Source of the DNA: Cadophora sp. MPI-SDFR-AT-0126 | Taxonomy: Eukaryota > Ascomycota > Leotiomycetes > Helotiales > Ploettnerulaceae | Direction of reading: 5' to 3' | Assembly (NCBI GenBank): GCA_020747065.1 | Contig: JAGMVK010000004.1 | Coordinates: forward strand, 1-64,000 | Length of the DNA stretch: 64,000 bases | In this document: piece by piece, positions 53,701-64,000 of the stretch | How positions within the stretch are numbered: position 1 is the stretch's first letter | How the letters are laid out: each line of letters opens with the position of its first letter | Program-made: the position numbers and the translations under genes | The notes under the pieces: model-generated | Told to the model about the DNA's origin: nothing | The model's input: the letters and a program-made list of their open reading frames with translations, nothing else | Database searches by the model: none

Positions 53701-54291
53701 TCAGCTGCCTCTGTATGTCGTGAAGCTGTATGGACCAAGGAGGAGCGGAACATGGAAGTGTTCGTCCTTGACAACCAAGAATGAGAGTTCGACGATCTGC
53801 GAAGGGCCTGTCAGTATTATATTCTCGTCTCAATTGGAGCAGGAAAGCGGCAGAACTTCCAACTTACAGGAAAGAAAGTATTGCCAACTCCATAATGCGC
53901 CCCAGTATTGAACTGCAACTTCCAGAGACTCGATCCAAGAGGCCCTGCAATCATCAATCAGTATCACCATTCCAAGTCCCCGAGGCCGCGCCCCCAAATC
54001 CCTTAATGTCTGTCACCAGGTTAACCTACTACCAGCACTTTCCTGGCCCCTCGCACCCTTCTCCTCAATAATCGCACACAGCGCCGGTATCACTCCACCC
54101 TTACTCTCAACATACGCTCCCTCGTTTGCCCACGCTGCAATCCGTCCATCGGCGTTCGTCGTACCTACGAATTCGACATCGGGGAAATCCACGCAGGAGA
54201 GCTTGACTCCAAGGTTTGCGGCGGGCCGCCCGGTCGTGGTGTCCAGGACGTGGCAGGTTATCGGTGGCCGGGTCAGGGCTGTGTTGCTCAT
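53701..54291 (-). CDS. 5-hydroxyisourate hydrolase (transthyretin-like)
   Basis: Second step of urate breakdown: hydrolyses 5-hydroxyisourate to OHCU. Exons 54291-54033, 53944-53868 and 53796-53701 join in phase to 143 residues. The family motifs are all visible: PPITCHVLDTTTGRPAANL at the start, TNADGRI, WKLQFNTGAHYGVGNTFFP, and the C-terminal HFHVPLLLGPYSFTTYRGS signature ending in YRGS. Catalytic His, Arg and the terminal Tyr-Arg-Gly-Ser are present. The frame stays open up to 54549, so a longer Ser/Thr/Pro-rich N-terminus is possible, but the chosen ATG gives the family length. No PTS1 is seen at the end. Confidence 0.94.
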
Positions 54292-55167
54292 TGTGGTGTT
54301 GGTGGGAGGGGTTGAAGTTGGGGATGAAAGGTCTTGTGGGTGAAGGTGGGAGATTAGGAGGGACAGACGATGATGGGGAGAGGTGGTCGTATTTGAGGAG
54401 GATGTTGATTTCGAGGTCGAGGTAGGATGAGGATTTGAGGAGTAGTGGGAGCTCATCTGCGTTTGACGGCGGCACGATGATCGCGGTTGAGGAGGTTGAA
54501 AGAATGGAAATGAGCAGCCAGCAATGAAGATTGATTGATTGCAATGCAAAGTAGTTTTGGAAAAGACCCATTGAAAGTCTTTATCTTACTCTGTAAGTCA
54601 ACCAACCTCTTTTAGGTAGAACAGAATGAAAGTCGTAAAATTCTAATACTCTCTTATGTTTGATATGGCATGTGAAGCAGTCACCCCATCGTCTCCTTTC
54701 CCTCCTTTATGACCTTGATCTGTAGGCTTGAGTATATCTCCAAAATTATGAGCCGATAGAATAGCACATTTCCTTTAAAAGTGATCCCTGTTCCTCATGC
54801 CCCTGCAAGCAACACTCGAGTACGTGGGGAGGGGTCGGGTCTCGCTCGGATTATCACTCCGCTGTGTAATGTGAGGAGAGGTGACGGATCTGATACAGAC
54901 TTCATTTAAAGTCGACGATGCATCACAAACACTGCACCCAGTATTAGTGCTTTTCCTCCCCCTGAAATTTAATTGGGGCGTCAAAACTCTGTTGGTGGCT
55001 GGCTTCACTGGAACCTGGCTACCGGTCCCGCCCAGACCGTATGATCTTCGTCATTCTCGCCTGCTTTTAAGGAAAACCCCTACCCACTTGTTGAAAAATA
55101 TCTAGACAAGACAGACTCGACAGAATTAAGGACGAGAGCAAACCGCTCTCACTCACAACTCTACAAA
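54292..55167. other. Divergent intergenic region
   Basis: 876 bases between divergent starts at 54291 (-) and 55168 (+). It includes a possible N-terminal extension of the hydrolase (to 54549) and the OMP decarboxylase promoter. No other gene recognised. Confidence 0.5.
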
Positions 55168-56277
55168 ATGGCTCCTGTCACTACTCACCCGATTACCAAA
55201 ACCTCTTACTCGGAAAGAGCAGAAACATCTATCCATCCCCTCTCTTCGTATCTCCTCCGACTCATGACACTCAAGCAATCGAACCTCTGTCTCAGTGCCG
55301 ATGTATCGACCACGAACCAGCTCCTCAACCTGGCAGATGCCATAGGGCCTCACATCGTCGTCCTAAAGACTCACTACGACCTCATCAGCAACTGGGACTA
55401 CAATCCTACCACAGGCACAGGAGCTCGACTTGCGCGCATAGCCCGCCGCCGCGGCTTCCTCATCTTCGAAGACCGCAAGTTCGGGGACATAGGCAACACG
55501 GTGCAATTGCAGTATACAGAAGGCACGGCAAAGATAATCGAGTGGTCGCATATCACTAATGTGAATATGATTCCTGGCAAAGCTGCCGTAGACGCCCTAG
55601 CAGACGCAGCTGTGCGCTGGAGGGAACGCAAGCGTTACGAGGTTAAGACAGACATTACCGTGGGCACCCCGCGGCCGGAGAGCATAGATTCGGACGACGA
55701 GGATACAACTATGACGCCTGTCCCGGAAGACAAGAGTCTTTCAGCTGCCAATGCGGGACGGAAGGCTAGCATTGTCTCGATAACGACTGTTTCACAGCAT
55801 TTCGAGCCTGCCAATTCGCCACGGTCATACGAGGGTTTTGGAGAAGAGTATGAGGTCTTTCCTGGCATTGATGAGGCGCCGATGGAGAGGGGCCTCCTGA
55901 TCTTGGCGCAGATGTCATCGAAGGGAAATTTCATGACAAGAGAATATACGGATGCTTGTGTGGAGAGCGCGAGGGAACACAAGGACTACGTGATGGGATT
56001 CGTCGCTCAGGAGTCTTTGAATACACAAGCGGAAGACCAGTTCATCAACATGACACCGGGCTGCCAGTTACCACCCGAGGGCGAGGACGAGGATGCGGAA
56101 GTCGACGGAGACGGAAAGGGGCAGCAGTACAACACACCACAGAAAATCATTGGCCTGATGGGCAACGATATTGTTATTGTCGGAAGAGGGATCATCAAGG
56201 CTAGTGATCCCGTGAAGGAGGCAATTCGCTACAGGAAAAAGGCTTGGGAGGCGTATCAAGAGAGAATTAGTGTTTGA
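55168..56277 (+). CDS. pyrG: Orotidine 5'-phosphate decarboxylase
   Basis: Last step of UMP synthesis (URA3 of yeast). Intronless, 369 residues. The N-terminus has [20 protein letters not shown] and [35 protein letters not shown] carries the first substrate contacts, and the catalytic signature is [20 protein letters not shown], with the Asp-Lys-Asp network. A loop of about 80 residues between [12 protein letters not shown] and [16 protein letters not shown] (Ser/Asp/Glu-rich) is the insertion usual in Pezizomycotina. [25 protein letters not shown] and [11 protein letters not shown] complete the barrel. It is convergent with the dehydrogenase gene at 56546. Confidence 0.96.
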   Translation: MAPVTTHPITKTSYSERAETSIHPLSSYLLRLMTLKQSNLCLSADVSTTNQLLNLADAIGPHIVVLKTHYDLISNWDYNPTTGTGARLARIARRRGFLIFEDRKFGDIGNTVQLQYTEGTAKIIEWSHITNVNMIPGKAAVDALADAAVRWRERKRYEVKTDITVGTPRPESIDSDDEDTTMTPVPEDKSLSAANAGRKASIVSITTVSQHFEPANSPRSYEGFGEEYEVFPGIDEAPMERGLLILAQMSSKGNFMTREYTDACVESAREHKDYVMGFVAQESLNTQAEDQFINMTPGCQLPPEGEDEDAEVDGDGKGQQYNTPQKIIGLMGNDIVIVGRGIIKASDPVKEAIRYRKKAWEAYQERISV

Positions 56278-56545
56278 ATTTGCTTTAGGAATGGGAACCT
56301 TGGAGTTGTTGGGCGTGGAAGGGAGCATAGGTGGGCGAGGCGTCGATACCCCTGGAAGGGCTAAAATGGGTGTCCTTTTACTGCGAGAAATTGAGATGGA
56401 ATTTGTGTTAAGAACGATCTGGGCTTAAAATTTATATAAGTTTCGGTCTTGCTTGGTGTAGAGAAAATATATACTTCTTGCGAGAACATATTCATTCAAA
56501 ATCCAATCAAGTCTCGTTCTACAATGAAATTCTGGCCTGTCCCTA

Positions 56546-57716
56546 TTATGGCACAATCACAGCTGTCTTGCCCGTTCCAGAGTATTCCTTAGCAGCTTGA
56601 AAAGCCTCCTCCCATTCATCCAAACTAAAAACGGACACGGCCTCCTGCCTATCCTTCTCGCCCAGTCTTAACATCCCAATCTCCACCAACTTAATCAATC
56701 CACCTACATCCTCTCTATCATACATGAACTTCCCCTTGATCTTCAGACTCTTATTCATGACCGCCCCATGTGGAATAGCCAGATCCCCCATGATACCACC
56801 CATCAAGCTGATCCTGCCCGAAGGCCTTAGAGCTAAAATGCCGCTCTTGATATGCGTAGACTCAGCAGCTTCAGGAGGAGAGATATCGAGCATGGCATCT
56901 ATGATGCCGAACTGCTGCAGGGCTTTGGTGTCTGTCTCGACGTCGTTGGTGATCTGCACGATCTCAACTCGGTCGTTGGCAGACTGGAGTCTTTTGAGAC
57001 TGTCGATGTTGCGGCCCATGGCGATGACTTTGGCGCCTAGTGAAAGTGCTACTTTGACAGCTGCTGAACCGAAGGGACCGGTGGCTGGAGAGATGATGAT
57101 TGTTTCCCCGGGCTTGAGATCGATGTCTCTGAGGCCGCCATAGGGGACCAACAACCTGGAACAGGTCAGCATATATCACTGAAAGGTCTGATAACTATGA
57201 CTGAACCCACCTGTTCATCTCCTGCAAGTCAATCATCCTATATCCCAACTTGCCCAGCAACACGTCCTCATTAAGCACATGACAATTCTCCATCGGCAAC
57301 TTCGCAAACTCCGCGAGAGTAGCATCTCTCCACTCCCCTCTCATCAGCGTCCTACTCCCCTCGCTATAACCCTCGTGAATACCCATCAGGAAAGCACATG
57401 TCGGGTCATCCCTCCCCCTTACGAACGTTTCGAAGAACACCAGTTGTCCGGGCTTGAGCTTCGTGGCATCTGGACCTAGGGCAACTACTCGGGCTATCGC
57501 ACTGAAGCCGATAACCAGGGGCACCGGAAAGGGATACATGCGGGTTCCATTGTAGATTTCATTTGCAAAGCTGATGACATTGACGACTTCGATGTGAGCT
57601 ACGACGCTTCCTGGACCTTGTTGCGGTGTAGGTATTGTTTTGACTTCGGGAGGGGAACTGGTGGAGCTTAGGACGAGAGCTCGGTGCGTCTCAGGGAGTG
57701 CTTGGGTGGATGCCAT
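56546..57716 (-). CDS. Zinc-independent alcohol dehydrogenase / quinone oxidoreductase-like protein
   Basis: MDR-superfamily oxidoreductase of unknown substrate. Exons 57716-57211 and 57155-56546 (55-base intron) join in phase to 371 residues. The N-terminal GroES-like part has HRALVLSSTSSPPEVKTIPT, FPVPLVIGFSAIARVVALGP and ATKLKPGQLVFFETFVRGRD. The nucleotide-binding part has ETIIISPATGPFGSAAVKVA and LGAKVIAMGR, a GxGxxG-like variant reading ATGPFGSA. The usual catalytic zinc Cys/His ligands are not evident, so it belongs to the zinc-free group. The C-terminal KEYSGTGKTAVIVP is typical. Neighbours give no pathway clue. Confidence 0.9.
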
Positions 57717-58535
57717 GATAATAATTGAGAGTGAACATACAAGAGAAGCGACTTGGCTGTGAAGACTTGATGGGAAGCGAAAGAAAACAGTGGCAAAGCT
57801 TGGCTAATATATCCCCACAAGCCTTTGGGGTAGCTTTCTCACTAGAGCTCTCATTGACCATCGCCCTGGAGATATCTCTTGTCTCCGTTGTATACTATGA
57901 CCACGAGATCTTAATCCCGAACAGCTGCATGCAGAAAACCTCTTTTTCCGTCATCCAAAGGATGAGGGGCCCAACTTTGGAAATCTACCCCGTAGACTTA
58001 CGAGAGGGCTGCTAAGACGGTACAACTAATCACCGGTCTAATATCCGGCTACAGATCATCACCCATTTTTCATAGAGTCGAAATTTGAGTTTGTGCTTGC
58101 TATTGATTTGATTTGGTGAAGAAACATATGCGCGAGATGATAACAGTTCATTTTGGAAATTTCCGTTTCGATTGCAGAAATCAATATCAGAAAATAACGA
58201 AATCAAGAGAAACATTTAAAGACGACATTTAAGAACTAATTCAATACTCTGCACATTGATACAATAAGGTGAAGCATGTACGGTCAATGCCACAAGATAA
58301 CCTTTGAGGGCGATAAAAAGCAGAATTGCTGACGAGGGCGCTAGGATTTGGGAGATGTTGGTCGACCACCTTGGCTTACGGGGCCTCGAGTCTAGGGTAG
58401 AACAGGTAGTCCAACAGTCTACACCGCCCGCTCTATCAGGCTAAGCGGACAAAAAACATCCCATGCCGGGACCAAAAAATAATTCGCGGATCAGAAGTGA
58501 CGGATTCTTGCCTTCTGAATTTCCTACATTTCACT
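57717..58535. other. Divergent intergenic region
   Basis: 819 bases between the dehydrogenase start (57716, -) and the NOP12 start (58536, +). Short frames at 57725-58015 and 58030-58215 have no family features. No RNA gene recognised. Confidence 0.5.
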
Positions 58536-60409
58536 ATGGGGAAACAAAATCGCAAAGATGACGGGGATGGCAAGAAGAAGTCCAAGAGCAAGGATTCCGT
58601 CAATAAGTCTATCCTTAAGGATCAAGCAGCTGTCGACCCGACATTAGCATTATTATTTGCGTCCAGCGTAAGTATCTGCTCACAACGTCTGATAGAGATG
58701 TCTAATGATTGATAGGCTGGTCCAGTCAAGGCGCCTCCAAAATCGCGTTATGAAGAGCCTCCGCCACCAAGGAAGGAAATTGTCGCGGATGAATCAGAGA
58801 GCGAAGACGAGGAAGCCGAGGATGATGGTGATACTTTGAGCAGCGTGGACGGAGATCTGGACGATGTAGACCTGGGGGATCTTTCCGGTTCTGAGGACGA
58901 ATCCGATGGAGGAGTCGAATTGGACAAAATCATCGAAGCGTCTGCAGTGAAGCCCGAGCGAAAGCGGAAAAGGAAAGGCGAGGAAGAAGATCTGGAAGGG
59001 AAATACATGCAGAAGTTGGCCAAGGAAGAAGAGAGAGAGGAAGCAGAGCGCACGGCCGAGAGACGACTCAAGCGCCAGCGGACGATGGCTGCGCAAGACC
59101 CAGATATGTCTGAAGAAGCGGAAGACCTTGACTCGGACTCGGACAGAGCTTCAGAGAATGGTAGTGAGAGTGAATCGGAGGAGGAGAAACAGGTCGCGAG
59201 AGTTGCGCCGCTGGATGTTCCTCTGCACGAATCTCTAGCACCAACCAAGGACTCCTTAGAGCTCGAGAAGGCTTCCCGGACCGTGTTCCTAGCGAATGTT
59301 TGCACATCAGCGATTACCGAGAAGTCTGCGAAGAAAGCTCTCCTAGCTCATATGGGATCTTTCCTTTCATCACTTCCCAAATCATTACCGGGCAAGCCTG
59401 ATCACAAAGTCGAATCTATCCGTTTTCGGTCAACTGCCTACGCTGGCACTGCTCTCCCAAAGAAGGCAGCATTCGCGAAGAAGGAACTTATGTCTACGAC
59501 AACTAAAAGTACCAATGCTTATGTTGTTTACTCTACCGCATTTGCAGCTAGAGAAGCTGTGAAGAAATTGAACGGAACTATGGTCTTGGATCGACATCTT
59601 CGCGTAGATGGAGTCGCTCATCCAGCGAAAACTGACCACCGGCGGTGTGTGTTCGTGGGAAACCTAGGATTTGTGGATGATGAGAGTATGCTCGACCAAG
59701 GCGGAGAGAACGAGCGCAAGAGGTCCAAAATTCCCTCCGACATTGAAGAAGGGCTATGGCGACAATTTAGCAAGGCAGGGGTTGTGGAGAGTGTACGAGT
59801 TGTGCGAGACGAAAAAACCAGAGTCGGAAAGGGGTTCGCTTATGTGCAGTTCGAGGTAAACAACCCCTTCATTCCGGTACCGGGCCAAGGCACTAATCAT
59901 CGCAGGATCCAAATTCGGTAGAAGCAGCTCTTCTCTTCAACGAAAAGAAATACCCTCCTATGTTACCCCGCGTCTTGCGGGTTGTCCGTGCCAAAGCCGT
60001 TCGCAAAACCGCCAATGCAGCGGCCGCTGTTCGTTCAGATTCTCGCAATGCAGGAAATAGCAACAAGCTTCGTATTTACCAACCTAAGACGACATCCGAA
60101 ATGTCATCCCTCCAAGGTCGTGCTGGAAAACTCCTAGGAAAGGCTGGAGCGGCGCAATTGAAGAAGAAAGATGCAGCTAGTGGTGCTAATGGAATTGTGA
60201 TGGGGAAGAAAGGAGATAGGAAGGTAGTTGAGGGCATTACGAGGACTCCAGAGAGCATTGTATTCGAGGGCTATAGAGCAAGCTCTAAGAATGGAAGGCC
60301 CAAAGATCTAAAGATGGATAGATCGAAGAAGGGCAAGGGCAAGCCGAAATCCAGGAGTAGTACACGGGCAAGTTCTTGGAGGAAAGCAGGTGGTAAGAAG
60401 ACGAGTTGA
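58536..60409 (+). CDS. NOP12: Nucleolar protein 12 (RRM)
   Basis: Nucleolar RNA-binding protein of 60S ribosome assembly (5.8S processing in yeast). Exons 58536-58667, 58716-59855 and 59906-60409 join in phase to 591 residues. The N-terminus is Lys-rich (MGKQNRKDDGDGKKKSKSKD), followed by a long acidic Asp/Glu/Ser region and a charged coiled-coil-like stretch (EGKYMQKLAKEEEREEAERT). A first RRM begins RTVFLANVCTSAITEKSA and includes NAYVVYSTAFAAREAVKKLN. A second begins RRCVFVGNLGFVDDES and includes GKGFAYVQFE, split by the second intron. The C-terminus is Lys/Arg/Ser-rich nucleolar-type. Architecture and length agree with the fungal family. Confidence 0.93.
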
Positions 60410-60721
60410 GGGAGAATGTGGTTGAATTCTGTCGATAAGTCAATGGAATGTAACCGATTTGGAACTGACCCTCACTTCTGAATTGACTTGTGAACTCTAC
60501 GCATGCGGACCCAACAGGACAATATTGAAACGTTGGTCAGCCCACACACAAACACCTGGAGGATGAACGAGTGCTTAACATATATTTCGGCTAGAGGCAA
60601 AAATGTATTTTCAGTTGGCTTGAATAAGTAAATGGTTGCGAAGTGAGTTGGAGGGGGTTGTGAATGCCGTGTATGGCTTAGGATTTGAGATTCGGGTGAC
60701 TAAGTACGCAAATAGAATTCA

Positions 60722-60890
60722 TGTGACACTCTCGCCCTAGAAAGACGGCTATCACGTATAATAACGGCCTTACAGACTTGATAAGAAGTTACATGAAGAT
60801 ATCAAAGGTCTCTCAGAATCTACAACTACGAAAGAGAGGAGGATGGAGAGCTGGAGCTGATCAAGCTTAAGCCCAGTTAGGTGGATACCC
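60722..60890. repeat. Dispersed repeat, copy 3 (diverged, slightly shortened)
   Basis: Shares TATCACGTATAATAACGGCC, TCAAAGGTCTCTCAGAATCT, and ACAACTACG with copy 1 and ends TTAGGTGGATACCC. About 25 bases are missing in the middle compared with copies 1 and 2. Confidence 0.82.
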
Positions 60891-61097
60891 AGAAACTGTG
60901 GTGTATTGGATTTTATCATTTTGTTTGAAACGGACTTGGACGAAACAAGAACAGAAATTATATTTGTTGTGTTGGTGGTTAGTAGTTTCTCTACCTACTC
61001 AAATGACGACTATTAGAGCGTTATTAAACAAACCCTGATGGAAGTCTCAACAGCGCTGCACTCAAGTCTTCGTCGAGACAAATGCCCGATATTATCC

Positions 61098-61116
61098 CGG
61101 CGGCGGCGGCGGCGGC
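61098..61116. repeat. (CGG)6 microsatellite
   Basis: Six CGG units in a non-coding stretch upstream of the beta-glucosidase gene. Confidence 0.8.
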
Positions 61117-61717
61117 TTCACAGGCTCGCAGGCCCGTCTTCCGGTCCTGGTCGTCTCCCCTCCCCATTCAACCACTGCAACAACCCCGCCATCGCCCACC
61201 ACGAACAGTGGGGCGTCGAAATTCGGAACATCACGAATGTGCCCCCTCATTAAGCTATCGATCAATTGATCCGGTCTATGCGGTCCGAAACGTGGGTGAA
61301 CGGACAGCGCGGCTTGGGTTTCCTGTAGATTCGATTCGATTGATTCGATTGGACTGATTCAATTGGGAATTGTCTGCTATACCCCGTAGTACTTACCAGA
61401 TCCATAACTTACGACGGACGGATACAGTACACGAGGAGGAGAGGACAGACCAGGACAGGATAGAGCAGATTGTACGACACCCCACTAATGTCATGTCACG
61501 GCATCCATAGGTAGGTATATCTTTGCCTCTCTTCCTTCCTTCTCTACTTCTTTCTCTCTTTTCTTCCATTCCCTTTTTTCCTCTCCTCATTGTACTTACC
61601 TGCTAGTCCAAGTGCCAAGTATATCTGGCTTGGAATTATCCGGAATAACATAACACATATACAACACAGCCGGCAGGAAGAGAATCAATTGTTCAATTGC
61701 TTGATTGATTGCCTAAT

Positions 61718-63322
<1,605 letters not shown>

Positions 63323-64000
63323 GTGCGGGAGGGAATGAGTGAGTGAGTGACTGGAGGGCGATGGATGGAGGTGCATAGCGAGGGTAAATATGCATAAATT
63401 GATTGATTGACATGAGTAGATGATGTGATGATAATTCGAGGTGATGAGACGGGGCAAAATGAAAATTCTTTCTTCTTTCCTGCATTGCTCGCTGTGTGTT
63501 TGTTTGCCTGCTTTATCTGAACGTCTTCGCTTCTATCATTGTCTAGAGCCTGATCCTCCGACCCTCTTGAGCCGAGTCGATCACCCGATTAATGCCGAAC
63601 ATGCAAGACGAATGAAACTTGCAGAGCGCGAAAATGTTGTCAGGATTCAACATTAGAGAAGAGTAAATTTATTTGGAAAATTTATTACTCGCCGACAAGA
63701 GCCCGCGTTCTTGGGAGGTCCACCTACTACCAGGTAATCTGAGTCTTGGACTTTACCTCCAGACCCTCAACTGATATCTTATAACGACGAGAGGCATATT
63801 TAGCGAATATGAAAGTAAACAGTCGGTCCGGGAGAACCCTGTCTCGTCCGTTGGACGATCGTATAAGCACTCCCCGATCGTCATTGTTGCTCGTATACGC
63901 CCTTCTGTTCCGCTTCACACGGAATCGATTCATTCGACTCCATTTCTGTGACGGCAGAGCCTCAAGTATATACTCCATTGTAGGGCAATTTCTAGGTATG
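63323..64000. other. Right-edge region without a supported gene
   Basis: 678 bases. A minus-strand frame at 63727-63978 (83 codons, basic, with SQKWSRMNRFRVKRNRRAYT and FTFIFAKYASRRYKISVEGL) is the only frame that looks partly protein-like. It has a plausible ATG but no recognised family. The rest is beta-glucosidase 3' flank with short GATT/GAGT reiterations. Confidence 0.4.

Larger units (their letters stand above)
60410..61717. other. Intergenic region with dispersed-repeat copy and microsatellites
   Basis: 1.3 kb containing a full but diverged repeat copy (60722-60890), a CGG microsatellite (61098-61116), a GATTC-type reiteration (about 61331-61350), and the beta-glucosidase promoter. 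Small frames at 61038-61357 have no family features. Confidence 0.5.

Overview
The window is nuclear DNA of a filamentous ascomycete (Pezizomycotina). The evidence is dense genes on both strands, short GT-AG introns of about 45-190 bases, and fungal-restricted families: a HET-domain NLR, a 2EXR protein, a killer-toxin-subunit-type GH18 chitinase, a fungal DUF4748 protein, and an OMP decarboxylase with the long internal insertion of filamentous fungi. The gene content would suit a Leotiomycete, but that is inference. I see no rRNA, tRNA or CRISPR and no intact transposon. I support about 31 protein genes, most rebuilt across introns; reading-frame phase was checked at every junction.

Layout. 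1-12.6 kb: NAD(P)HX dehydratase, MoaE-type molybdopterin synthase subunit, L-galactonate dehydratase, polyprenol-reductase-like protein, an ALKBH6-like dioxygenase, a DUF4748 protein, ER cyclophilin B and mitochondrial ribosomal protein uS13m. 13.5-19.3 kb: PEX7, a Tlg1/syntaxin-6-type SNARE, an unknown gene bracketed by a 180-base direct repeat, and a 2EXR protein. 19.7-29.1 kb: a chitin-directed cluster with a LysM/CBM18/GH18 chitinase, a small secreted unknown protein and a divergent LysM-WSC-4xCBM18 protein. 29.1-31.5 kb: gene-poor DNA with a dispersed repeat and a gene relic. 31.5-38.3 kb: BSD2/NDFIP-like adaptor, PEX10, ATG5, thiamine pyrophosphokinase and mitochondrial enoyl reductase. 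39.2-42.8 kb: a HET/NB-ARC/TPR NLR. 43.7-51.6 kb: DPH2, a PEX22-like protein and two unknown genes among copies of the dispersed repeat. 52.8-63.3 kb: an unknown basic protein, 5-hydroxyisourate hydrolase, OMP decarboxylase, an alcohol-dehydrogenase-like protein, NOP12 and a GH1 beta-glucosidase.

How the genes work together. PEX7 (PTS2 import receptor), PEX10 (RING ligase that recycles PEX5) and the PEX22-like protein (anchor of PEX4) belong to one peroxisomal matrix import pathway. The three chitin-directed genes share LysM and CBM18 modules and probably act at the cell surface. The NLR is a self-contained non-self recognition or immune-type sensor whose repeat array looks recently amplified or homogenised.

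Most notable: the NLR with eight 126-base TPR units in exact register; a cyclophilin B gene that could make an ER-retained or a membrane-anchored form by splicing or retaining one 91-base intron; the chitin cluster with its unknown middle gene; and an about 190-base repeat present in five full or partial copies, two of which bracket an unknown gene.
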